From Cytidiella melzeri (Eukaryota > Basidiomycota > Agaricomycetes > Polyporales > Irpicaceae): a stretch of DNA of 19,196 nucleotides. The DNA is taken from contig JABYQR010000570.1 in the NCBI GenBank assembly GCA_022592445.1, forward strand, positions 1-19,196, read 5' to 3'. The notes beneath the pieces are model-generated. The model saw only the letters and a list, made by a program, of their open reading frames with translations, was not told where the DNA came from and did no database searches. Below are positions 8,011 through 16,342 of the stretch, piece after piece (the stretch's first letter is position 1; each line of letters starts with the position of its first letter). Position numbers and translations under genes: made by a program.

Positions 8011-9282
8011 GATATAGTACAGGCGGAAACAGTAGACAACGGGCACAGAGTAGACGTTTGACACTAGGTAGAAGACGAGAGAAATAAGGACAGGGTATCA
8101 GGAGGACTCGCAGTTGCGGCTGTGTCACGAGTCCATTTCGAAAAACCGCATTGATTTTGGCAGCCATTTTGTCCATTTGCTTCTTCTGAAGCTCCAGCAT
8201 GTCCTTGAGGGCAGCAATCTTAGCATTCTTATCATCAGATGCGTCTTGCTTCACTGTTCCAGCAGTCAACAAGGTCAACAAGGTGGCTGCAATTTTTTGT
8301 CCCTTAGGGTTGCCTTGGAACCTTTTCAGGCAAAAGGACCCCCAATGACTGGTACCACCACAGTGATTGCACACCAGGTCATCTGGGTGCTTTGAGTCCC
8401 TCTTCTTGTGGTTCTCGGAACCACAAACTGAGCAGCACTTGCTCATCTCCTTCTTCCATTTATGGAAGATCTCTTGTTTGCCTAGACCTGCAAAGAGTGC
8501 GTCAAACGAGGCAGAGAAGCGAGATGCGTCAATCTCCATGGTGTTGGGATCACAGAACGCTTGCTGGTGGGACTTTCCAAGTCCTGAGAAACTGTCTACC
8601 ATGACCTTGCCGGTGCTGTTGCAGAGATTGGCAAGCTGAGCATTGACCGCCTTGCAGTGCTCTTTGAGTGTGTCGTAGGTAGCGGCGCGGGTTTGAAGGT
8701 ACAAGACACGTTGCAAGTACTCGCTGCTCAAACTAGACTTGAGACCATAAAAGAGGTTGTGCTGGCTCCAGCAAGTGCGAGGGGCCCATGTCTCAAACTC
8801 AAAGATGTGGGCAGCAAAGGTCTTATTGCCCTGCTCCATGTTGGCAAGCTTTGTTTTAGCCTCCATGACAGCGTCAATAGGCTCGAATTTGGCCTTGAAG
8901 GCCTCGATAAACGTATCCCAGCTGTTGTCAAAAGCTGGTTTACTGCTTGCAAGCTCCTTGATATGAGGACGAGCCCAGTCAGCAGTGTTGTCCTGCATAA
9001 ACAACAAGGCGCTTGTGATGAGCTGGTGAGGATCAAAGATCCTTGCACCGTTACTATCCAGCCAAACCTGGCCTTGAGTGTCCTGCTGAAAGAATGCTTT
9101 GCCCTAATCTGGGCCCAGACTAAGAAGGTGTGACGGAAGAGCCTTGCTTCTGATGATGTCTTTCCCTTGAACGACACCGGCTTTTCCACGATACTCCGTC
9201 CCCGGGAGACGTGAGTGGACACGACAGCTGCTGTTGGTTGTGCCGCCGTTAGGGCAGCCACCTGGTCAGTAAGTTCAACCAT
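7967..9282 (-). pseudogene. gag: Gypsy-2 gag (capsid and nucleocapsid), one frameshift
   Basis: The start is the ATG at 9282-9280 (MVELTDQVAALTAAQP), preceded by a splice-acceptor-like GCAG at 9288-9285. The N-terminal frame includes VEKPVSFKGKT and LFRHTFLVWAQI. Near 9105 it must shift frame, because the downstream frame has a stop just there and then continues FFQQDTQGQVWLDSNG. The long second frame contains the capsid core (NSWDTFIEAFKAKFEP, LKSSLSSEYLQRVLY) and, about residues 213-226 counted from the Met at 9007, the zinc knuckle CNHCGGTSHWGSFC (C-x2-C-x4-H-x4-C). A second Cys/His cluster, CCSVCGSENH, lies just before. The last part, after about 8060, is out of frame with the protease. 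Confidence 0.85.
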
Positions 9283-9644
9283 TTCTGCATCAGAATTACA
9301 AACATATTTAGGATATCCTGGCCGCTCAGGTTGGGTGTGGGGTTGGGGGCAGCATTGGGGTGGTGTGCTGGGTAGGATTTATGTCTTGTTTTGTGATGAG
9401 GCGTAAATTTTCCTTGGTGGGCGTCTGGTGATGCTCAGAATAGTACTTGCTGTTGATGGCTTCAGTTGAGTCTGCCTGAGTGTATCAATTTGGACATGGT
9501 TGGTTGTCACACTCGTAGAATAGGCCTTCATTGAAGTGGTCATCTGTGACTGTGTTTGAGTCGAAGAAATGTATACAGTTATTACAAGACATGATGGGCA
9601 AAAACTGTGAATTGTCTAGATCCACTTGAAGTAGCTGTCGTTAT
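9283..9644 (-). other. Spacer between Gypsy-2 ORF0 and gag
   Basis: No coding frame is seen in these 362 bp. On the minus strand the right-hand part is pyrimidine-rich and ends TTCTGATGCAG (acceptor AG at 9286-9285), two bases before the gag ATG, with CCTAAAT as a possible branch point about 24 bases upstream. The arrangement resembles the same interval in Gypsy-1. I see no clear donor. Confidence 0.35.
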
Positions 9645-10136
9645 TTAATATGTTAAGCTGCGCAAGTACTTTTCTATAGTTCTTACGAAGCTGTTTAAAC
9701 CAGACCTTCCCAATTGCTTTGCACCCCAGTCTAAGAGTTGCCACCCGCGGTCTGCTGTGATGGGTGCAAGTTCGTCAATTTGGTTGAGAAAGCGATTAAC
9801 TTTATTGACGAGGTTGAGTAGCACACAACAGTAGTCGGGATTTGCGCCGTTGAGAAGTTCTTGGAGCTCTGTGAGAGCTTGTAGGCGGGTGCAAACTGCA
9901 GTGAGCTTTGGCCTAAAGATGCTGATAAGGTTGACCGGTGATAACTTTTTGAAGTCGATCAACATTGGTTTGGGTGCAGCAGCAGCAGGAGTGGGCAGGG
10001 GAAGCTTGGCAAGCCACTGGGCAAGAGTTGGCTTGTGAGTGCGTTGCTCTGCTAGATTGTGAGCACATTCTTCTACAACACATTCTCCGTATGCTCGGGC
10101 AGAAGCGCGAAGTTGTGGGAAGATGGAGGAAGACAC
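9645..10136 (-). CDS. Gypsy-2 accessory reading frame upstream of gag (ORF0), 163 aa, unknown
   Basis: I do not recognise a domain. The open frame starts with MSSSIFPQLRASARAYG and ends SFVRTIEKYLRSLTY, with no stop or frameshift, unlike the pol genes of the same element. It has an Ala/Pro-rich stretch (TPAAAAPKPM) and then a mostly helical, Leu-rich half (AVCTRLQALTELQELL, LLNLVNKVNRFLNQIDEL, WGAKQLGRSGLNSF). No signal peptide or membrane segment is evident. It lies between LTR/leader and gag in the gag direction, the same place as the Gypsy-1 ORF0; sequence likeness between the two is weak at best. It could be an element-encoded accessory protein, a detached gag N-terminus, or chance survival of an open frame. 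Confidence 0.5.
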   Translation of the reverse strand: MSSSIFPQLRASARAYGECVVEECAHNLAEQRTHKPTLAQWLAKLPLPTPAAAAPKPMLIDFKKLSPVNLISIFRPKLTAVCTRLQALTELQELLNGANPDYCCVLLNLVNKVNRFLNQIDELAPITADRGWQLLDWGAKQLGRSGLNSFVRTIEKYLRSLTY

Positions 10137-10593
10137 CTCTTGAGCTGAGGCTCAGTTGTAGGGAGGTTCTTTAAGACATGGGGGTGCGTGTCTTTAGGCA
10201 CTAAACAACGTGTAGAGGGTAGAAACGGACAACATAAGTGTAGCTCAACAGTACGATAAGACTGGAGACGTACTCGTCAAACAAGGATAAACCTCTTTAA
10301 GAAAAAAGGTGGGAATGGGGGACCCAGGGTTTACACAACATTTTCAACCTAATGACACGGGGACAGAGCTTGACGCAGAAACTAGGGACAGGAAGTGGAA
10401 GACAATAACAAGGTGGTGGCAGATGTGAAGCACAATGCTCTCACCAACTATAAACCTTATGCAGGTATCTAGCCCATTAAAGACCAAGTTAGTATTGTTA
10501 CTACCCGCTATATAGCACAAGAGGGGGTTTGCTTACCTAGCGCAGTAAAGACCAAGAGGTCAAGATGGGGGGCTAGGAGTGTCCATGCAGCAG
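10137..10593 (-). other. Gypsy-2 leader and inner part of the 5' LTR
   Basis: No gene is seen. The stretch lies between the LTR TATA box and ORF0, so it should hold R, U5, the primer site and the leader. I could not fix the inner LTR end or the primer site. A 20-bp imperfect direct repeat, CTAGCCCATTAAAGACCAAG at 10469 and CTAGCGCAGTAAAGACCAAG at 10537, brackets a candidate leader intron. Confidence 0.4.
10469..10536 (-). other. Candidate 68-bp leader intron of Gypsy-2
   Basis: On the minus strand the donor GTAAGC (10536-10531), branch point ACTAAC (10493-10488) and acceptor GGCTAG (ending 10469) are spaced as in a typical fungal intron. It starts about 58 bases downstream of the TATA box and upstream of ORF0. 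The exon sequence just before the donor and the last 20 bases of the intron are near copies of each other. Splicing is inferred from signals only. Confidence 0.45.
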
Positions 10594-10603
10594 TATATAT
10601 AAA
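10594..10603 (-). promoter_or_regulatory. TATA box of the Gypsy-2 5' LTR promoter
   Basis: Minus-strand TTTATATATA lies about 515 bp inside the LTR, upstream of leader, ORF0 and gag, at the expected U3/R position. Confidence 0.55.
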
Positions 10604-10664
10604 CTTCAGGGACCTGCGCACAGACCATGTTAAGGGCAGGCTTTGCAAGAAGCGTGTGAACAAA

Positions 10665-10827
10665 GAACAATAGTACTACCTAAAGGAGAACAATAGCTAT
10701 TGTCTGGACTCTGCCAAGACCTCTACTTGTGAGAGAATCTATCTAAAAGGAGACCAGCTATTGTATTCCATTCCCACACCTGTGAGAACATGTTTCCATA
10801 AAGAGAACAATAGTGAAAGAACAATAG
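10665..10827. repeat. GAACAATAG motif cluster in the Gypsy-2 U3
   Basis: Exact GAACAATAG occurs at 10665-10673, 10688-10696, 10805-10813 and 10819-10827. The CAATAG core also occurs inverted at 10697-10702 (forming the palindrome CAATAGCTATTG) and at 10758-10763. AACAATAG resembles the recognition sequence of HMG-box (SOX/MAT-type) factors, so this may be an enhancer. Confidence 0.7.
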
Positions 10828-11115
10828 GAGTCCATGTGAATGGTGTCTATGACATCAAACCCTAGCTATGGGCTAAGCCATGTGGTTGTAGCCATGTGGT
10901 CTTACATAAGCTGAGTCACTTGCCAGTGTGACGTAGCAGCATGTAACGTGACCATGTAGAGCATCTAAGCCACGTGATACGGATGCTTAATAGACGTGAA
11001 AGGGGTTTGTGCAGAGAAGGTTGCAACTGGGTTGCAACCGGATTTCAACACAGTTTCAAAGGTAAAAACTAAAGGTAAAATGCGAAAAATAAGGGCTAGT
11101 AGGGTCATCCACGAC

Positions 11116-11120
11116 ACAAG
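11116..11120. repeat. Left target-site duplication of Copia-1 (ACAAG)
   Basis: ACAAG directly precedes the 5' LTR and is repeated directly after the 3' LTR at 16283-16287. Its first base is the last base of the Gypsy-2 LTR, so Copia-1 inserted exactly at that edge. Confidence 0.95.
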
Positions 11121-11290
11121 TGTTCGACTATATTAATTAGACGCTCAACGTACGAGCGCCGTAGTTACCGTATATATAACTTACTCTGATCAATGCAACG
11201 ATATGCACTTTTGATCCCCAACTCCCACTGTGTGATACCTCTCAATCTTGCTCTCTCAACGCTTTCCTCTACTTGCATAGCCTTCTAACA
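11121..11290 (+). repeat. Copia-1 5' LTR (170 bp)
   Basis: Begins TGTTCGACTA, ends CCTTCTAACA. CGTATATATAA at about 11168-11178 is the likely TATA element of the promoter. One mismatch to the 3' LTR. Confidence 0.97.
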
Positions 11291-11302
11291 GGTTATGAGC
11301 CC
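11291..11302 (+). other. Primer-binding site for a half initiator-Met tRNA
   Basis: GGTTATGAGCCC abuts the LTR and is the reverse complement of GGGCTCATAACC, the anticodon arm of eukaryotic initiator-Met tRNA. Pairing there rather than at the tRNA 3' end implies an internally cleaved tRNA primer, as known for Drosophila copia. The tRNA sequence comes from general knowledge, not from this window. Confidence 0.75.
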
Positions 11303-11358
11303 CGGATAAGCTCTTTACCTCACTCACACTACCTTCTGCACTCACTGCCCACCAGTTG

Positions 11359-11762
11359 ATGAGCTCTGATCCCACTGATCAGCCTCAACCTCGTTGTTCT
11401 ACGCGCGAACGACACCAAACCGATTTTCTTCGAGGCACTATCCCTCGTACCACTTGCAGGAGACGTACCCCTGTCTTCACTCCTACTCCCACTCCTCCTG
11501 CTCCTACTCCTCCTCAACCTACAATGTCTTCTGCTTCTCGTGCTGGTACCCCAGGTCCTGCACCTTCTGCTCCACCTTCTGACCACGCCCTCAACGTTCC
11601 TACTACCTCTGCTGTCGTCGATCATCCCACTGCCCGCATCACGGCATCACGACAAGTCTCAGCACCCCCCTCAGATTGTTGACGCACTCCATTCGACACA
11701 CTCCGCGACGACTTTGCCCGTTGTCACACCACTAAGCCATCATCGGACAATAGCGACGATCC
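11359..11762 (+). pseudogene. gag: Copia-1 gag N-terminal region, with TGA and a frameshift
   Basis: From the ATG at 11359 the frame encodes a Pro/Thr/Ser/Arg-rich segment (CSTRERHQTDFLRG, TPTPTPPAPTPPQPT) to TGA at 11680-11682. The same frame then stays open (TPFDTLRDDFARCH, SSDNSDDP) up to 11762, where it would join the main frame DDDEAHERRRGKL after a shift of one base. The acidic DSD/DDD run crossing the junction suggests one original protein. A disordered Gag N-terminus is the likely role. The alternative is an untranslated leader with the true start at 11763 or at MSLSNVHK. Confidence 0.55.
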
Positions 11763-14450
11763 ATGGACGACGACGAGGCGCACGAAAGGCGAAGGGGCAA
11801 ACTGCCCAGAGCTCATCGTGCGCCGTCCCCCTCGCCATCTGGCCCCACTGACTCTGCGCGAGCAGTGTCGTCCCTCCTTTCCGTGCCTCCAAAGCACGAC
11901 GTGGAGTATACTATGTCGCTTAGCAACGTCCACAAAGCCTTCGCAGACGTTGGCAAACTCACAGGTCCTGATACCTGGCCGATGTGGAAATTCCGCGTCA
12001 ATGCTGCGATGTCGACTATCGTCGATTTCTACAGCTACAGGGGTGGTCTGACCATTCCTCAAGAGGTCCAACGGGCCGTCTTCAACGTCCTAGCTGGACA
12101 CATCACAGACTCTGTGATGGCGAACTATCTCAACGAGATCGCACCCCACAGACTCATGGAGAAACTCTCCAAACGTTTCGAGCCGACCTCTACTATGTTG
12201 GACGCAAACAAAATTTTCCAACTCTTCTCCCTCCGCCGTCCTGTCCACGAAACGGACAAACTACTCGACGACGCGCACAACTTGTACTCAAAGATTCTCT
12301 CCAAGGGGATTGAGTTTCCTCAGCACATCTTCTACTCCGCCCTTGTCGGCATTATTCCCCCCGCCTATGCGCATACTCGCGCTAGCTACGAGGCTGGTGT
12401 GCGTTCCCGTACTCCTGCAGGCGAGAAGTACGACTACAACCCCATCTTGCTCAGTGTCAAGCTTCGCCGCAACTTCCATAGCTGGCGACTCGCCCATCCA
12501 CTTGACCGCTCTCGGTCTAAGGGTTTGTCAACCCTTGTTCCTCGCAATAGGCCCGCTGGTGGTTCATCTGCCGCGTCGCCAGCAGTCGAAAAACGTGTCG
12601 AACGTACGGCAAAAGCCACTTCCTCCGCTCGTGCGGCCGCCGCTCCTTACTCTAAGGAGAAGTCCGTCTGTGACACTTCGAAGATGAAGTGTTACAACTG
12701 CAACAAGACAGGCCACACGACGCCTACTTGCCCTTCGCCCTGGACAGAGAAGTCCAAGGAGGCGATGAAGAGGAAGGGTATCACCCGGAAGTCCGTCGCT
12801 GCTGGTGCCAAGGGCAAAGCTGCCACCGCTGCCGCTGCTGTTGCCACTCCCGCTGTCGCTGGTCTGTTGACCACTACTCCTCGTCGCAACCAGAGCGCGT
12901 GGGTGTCGGCTCTCTCTGAGTCCGACGTCACTATGCACGTAAGTACTTCACTTACTACTACTACTTTTCCTACCCTACTTCTGCTGTATGCAACTTCGTC
13001 AACAGACGAGTCGATACACATTCTTGATACTGGCGCAACTATACACTGCACGCCGTATCGAGACTTACTTTTCAATGTCCACTCTGTACCAACTATCGTA
13101 CTGACTGTTGCCAACTCAGAACAACTAGTTTTGAAACTTGCTGGTGACATGGTACTCAAGGTGGAACAGGAAAGTGGTAAGCTTACTGGACTCTTGCTAA
13201 AGAACGTCTACTTCAACTCAACACTACCTTTTACTTCAATCAGCGTTGGAAAATTGGACTCTGATTATTGGTTTATGTTCTATCATGGACTCTGTACTAT
13301 ATACGACTCAAACTCGACTTGTGTGGCTGTTGTTAGAAAATCAAATGATTTATACACGCTATCATCAACTCGAGTGACTTCTTTAGCAAGCGTGCATAGA
13401 ACTGGCATTACTCTACTTGAACTACATAAAAAACTCGGTCATCTCAGTTACTTCATGATCAAGAAATTACTTCAAACTTCGTCAATTATTACTGATCATA
13501 TAACTGACCATACTGAAACTCCGTGCGAGGATTGTTTACTTAACAATATCCATTGCAATACCGTACCTAAACTTCGTTCTTCATCGTTAGCTGAAGCTTT
13601 CGGAGATCACTTTCATATCGACATATTTGGGCCTCTACCCACAGCGTCGATTACTGGTAAACACAAATACTGGTTGACTATCGTCGACGATGCTACTAGA
13701 TGGTTAGTACTTGCACCACTAGTTACTAAAGATGACGCCTATACTCAATGGGTCATTTTCTCTACTGAAATTTTGATGCAATATGGTATTTGTGTTAAGA
13801 TACTTCAAGCCAATAACGACGGTGTCTTTACCAGTAAAGCTATGACTGCTTACTTAAAAACTCAAGGCACTGTACTACGTCTTACTGTACACGATACTCC
13901 TCAGCAAAATGGTGTTGCTGAACGTGTACATCAAACTATTATGAACTTGATTCGAGTAAACCTGCATACTGCATCTTTACCAAATCGACTATGGTGGTAC
14001 ACTGCATTATACGCGATGTATGTGTACAATCGTTCTCCTTGTACTATACTTAACTACAAAACTCCTTACTTTAAGCGATATGGCACAGACGCTAATCTTG
14101 ATGGACTTCAAGTCTTCAGTCAGCCATGCATCGTATACGACGAATATTGCACAAATAAACTAGCATCTAAGGGTAAAAGGGGAGTCTGGATAGGCTTTGC
14201 TGAACACTCTAAAGGTCACTACGTTTACTTTGGACAACGTGTCGGAGTTGAACGTAACTTGCAATTTGTTGACTCTACGATACAAATTGAAGGGGAGAAA
14301 GAACCAAATGTTGAAAAACTTACTACTGAAAAACAACTTGAACTTGAGGACAACCCTCACATAAACCAATGGAAATCGACGAGCCTGACCCTACTGGTCC
14401 AAGGCGTTCCAACAGAGCTCCTCAACCATCGCGTAAAGCTTGTGGTCTAA
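11763..14450 (+). pseudogene. gag-pol: Copia-1 Gag-protease-integrase frame, ends early by frameshift
   Basis: An 895-codon frame. Residues about 55-240 form the Copia-type Gag (SLSNVHKAFADVGKL, WPMWKFRVNAAM, RLMEKLSKRFEP, FYSALVGIIPPAYAH). A zinc knuckle, CYNCNKTGHTTPTC, is at 310-323, followed by an Ala-rich linker. The aspartic protease has an intact DTGA at 422-425. Integrase has the zinc-binding HKKLGH (H555, H560) and CEDC (C588, C591), then the DDE core: D620 in HIDIFGP, Asn684 in LQANNDGVF where the second Asp is expected, and E720 in QQNGVAER. The 35-residue spacing 684-720 confirms the site. The frame is lost at about 14361, where one base is missing relative to Copia-2, and runs to a false stop at 14450. 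The integrase should be inactive. Confidence 0.9.
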
Positions 14451-16105
14451 ACTACGACGAAGTAGACACTAACATTGCTTTCTACTTAACTGAGTTTAAC
14501 GCTTACTATGCTGAGGACGTTGGTGACCCTGTCACTTTCAAAGATGTACTTAATCACCCTCTCAAAGACGATTGGTTTAAGTCTATGAAACTTGAGGTTG
14601 ATACACTAGAACAACTTGGCACTTGGGAATACTGTATCCCGCTGCCAAATGCCAACATTACTGGTTCTTGCTTTGTCTACAAGACCAAGTACGAACATGG
14701 CAAAGTTACTAAACTCAAGTCAAGACTTGTTGCGCAAGGATACTCTCAGTGCGATGGTATTGATTACTATGCAAACGACTTGTTTGCTCCAGTCGCGCGC
14801 ATGAGTTCTATGCAACTCATACTTACACTTGCGGCTTCACTACACTTTGAGATCAACCAACTCAATGTTAAGTCCGCTTACTTATACGGTAAAATTAACA
14901 ATGATGAAGATCTTTATCTTCGTCCGCCGCCAGGTGACTTACTGCCCAACTTGCCTAAGGGCTGGGTACTTGAACTACGCAAAACTATCTATGGCCTTAA
15001 ACAAGCCGGATGTCGCTGGTACAAGGTACTATGCAATATACTTTTCCAACTTGGACTTAAGCGTTCAGACTACGATAACGCTGTCTTCTACCTTTACAAG
15101 GGAGACAAACTAATACTTATACTCGCAGTTCATGTCAACAATATTACTCTCTGTACTATTACTTCTGTCGTTGCTGAACAATTCGAGATTGCACTTAGAC
15201 AACATGTCGAAGTAACAAACAGTGGTACTATCCACTGGATGCTTGGCATGGATATCGATTACGACAAAGCCTCTGGTGTTATCAAGCTTCGTCAACGCGA
15301 TTATATCCAAACTGTGCTTAAACGAAACAACTTTGACCACAATCATTCACGCCGTACGCCTATGATACACGAGCACAACTTAGCCCCCCGTGACTCGAAA
15401 GAACCTCGTCAGGACGCTGACGCTATTAAACAATACATGTCTTTAGTCGGTGGTTTACGATACGTCGCTGACTGTACTCAACCAGACGTTGCATACTGCA
15501 CTGGTCAACTTGCACGATACTTAGCTGACCCTTCAAAGGAACACTTCGCTGCAGCTAAACAGTGTTACCTATACTTGAAGGGAACGTGCGATTACTGGCT
15601 TGTCCTAGGAAACCAAGCAACTACTACTAATACTTCACTTGTCGGATACGCTGATTCTGACGGTATGACTACATACGGCAATAAACCAATAATAGGCTAC
15701 ACCTTCACATACAATGACTCGCTTATCTCTTGGTCAAGTAAGCGCGGTTCACTCGTAACACTATTGGTCACCGAAGCCGAATTATATGCCTTAGCGCATG
15801 CGTCAACTGAGGCTATATATCTAAAAGCACTCATTGACGAACTACTGAACTTTACTATGGATCCTGTCAAAATGTATACTGACAGTGCATCAACTATTGC
15901 CATTGTTAGCTCACCTGACGAGCAACATTCACAACGAACTAAACACTTCGAAATTCGTAAGAATTTCATCAGCGATCGTGTACTCAAGAAGTATATAACT
16001 ATTCATCATATATCTTCTAACGATCAACGTGCTGATACACTTACTAAAGCACTACCTCTCGAAAAACTCAAGCACTTCAATGAACTACTTCATATTTGTG
16101 CTTGA
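14369..16105 (+). pseudogene. pol: Copia-1 reverse transcriptase and RNase H, RT catalytic Asp residues replaced
   Basis: The continuation of the polyprotein in the other frame; the Met at 14369 is internal, since Copia-2 reads through this point in one frame (ENPHVEPMDIEEPDP). RT motifs run from [15 protein letters not shown] and [13 protein letters not shown] through PVARMSSM, QLNVKSAYLYG, LYLRPPPG, TIYGLKQAGCRWYK, AVHVNNITL and IHWMLGMDI. The three catalytic Asp positions are all Asn: residue 166 (LNVKSAY) and residues 257-258 (HVNN for the family HVDD). RNase H is complete, with GYADSD (D429), VTEAELYALA, MYTDSAS and QRADTLTKAL. The stop at 16103-16105 sits within the start of the polypurine tract. 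RT should be inactive; RNase H may not be. Confidence 0.9.
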
Positions 16106-16112
16106 AGGGGAG
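16104..16112 (+). other. Polypurine tract of Copia-1
   Basis: GAAGGGGAG abuts the 3' LTR and overlaps the last bases of the pol stop codon. It is identical in Copia-2. Confidence 0.9.
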
Positions 16113-16282
16113 TGTTCGACTATATTAATTAGACGCTCAACGTACGAGCGCCGTAGTTACCGTATATATAACTTACTCTGATCAATGCAACGATATGCAC
16201 TTTTGATCCCCAACTCCCACTGTGTGATCCCTCTCAATCTTGCTCTCTCAACGCTTTCCTCTACTTGCATAGCCTTCTAACA
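16113..16282 (+). repeat. Copia-1 3' LTR (170 bp)
   Basis: Identical to the 5' LTR except C at 16229. Ends CCTTCTAACA. Confidence 0.97.
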
Positions 16283-16287
16283 ACAAG
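16283..16287. repeat. Right target-site duplication of Copia-1 (ACAAG)
   Basis: Perfect copy of 11116-11120. Confidence 0.95.
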
Positions 16288-16342
16288 GTGTAGAATAGAG
16301 GTAAAATGCAAAAAATAAGGGCCAGTTGGGCCACCCACAACA
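16288..16342 (-). repeat. LTR end of a third, related Gypsy element
   Basis: Plus-strand GAGGTAAAATGCAAAAAATA through AAGGGCCAGTTGGGCCACCCACAACA aligns with the outer ends of both Gypsy-2 LTRs (AAATAAGGGCTAGTAGGGTCATCCACGACA). It is a separate, diverged copy, so Gypsy-2 apparently inserted inside a related older LTR whose other part is lost. Confidence 0.7.

Larger units (their letters stand above)
5707..11116 (-). mobile_element. Gypsy-2: degenerate Ty3/Gypsy element lacking integrase
   Basis: On the minus strand the order is 5' LTR (from 11116), leader, accessory ORF0 (10136-9645), spacer, gag (9282-7967), protease, RT, RNase H, polypurine tract and a truncated 3' LTR (5838-5707). The LTR outer end is TGTCGTGGAT in both copies. 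Integrase is absent: RNase H stops at 5996 and only about 157 bp separate it from the LTR. Stops, frameshifts and changed catalytic residues show an old, dead copy, and its two LTR fragments differ at very roughly a fifth of positions by eye. Confidence 0.85.
10594..11116 (-). repeat. Gypsy-2 5' LTR, U3 part (inner end not resolved)
   Basis: It begins on the minus strand TGTCGTGGAT at 11116. The outer about 137 bp match the 3' LTR fragment at 5707-5838. U3 continues to the TATA box at 10594-10603 and R-U5 must lie further in. The LTR holds repeated GAACAATAG motifs. The following CAAGG (11117-11120 plus 16288 across Copia-1) may be the Gypsy-2 target-site duplication; its partner on the other side is lost. 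Confidence 0.7.
11121..16282 (+). mobile_element. Copia-1: full-length 5162-bp Ty1/Copia element
   Basis: Both 170-bp LTRs, a primer-binding site, gag, protease, integrase, RT, RNase H, a polypurine tract and a perfect 5-bp target-site duplication are all present in the order typical of Ty1/Copia (integrase before RT). The LTRs differ at a single base (A at 11237, C at 16229), so insertion is recent. The coding region is nonetheless damaged by a TGA at 11680-11682, apparent 1-nt deletions near 11762 and 14361, and Asn in place of four catalytic Asp residues. The element is probably non-autonomous. Confidence 0.95.

Noticed and set aside
12564..13159. Long minus-strand open frames inside Copia-1 gag and protease
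   Set aside because: They are complements of the CpG- and Ala-rich gag linker, with no domain and no expected place in a Copia element.
14361..14450. Overlap of two Copia-1 frames as a programmed ribosomal frameshift
   Set aside because: Copia-2 reads through the same place in one frame, and Copia-1 lacks exactly one base there. A deletion is the simpler explanation; Copia elements of this kind normally use a single gag-pol frame.
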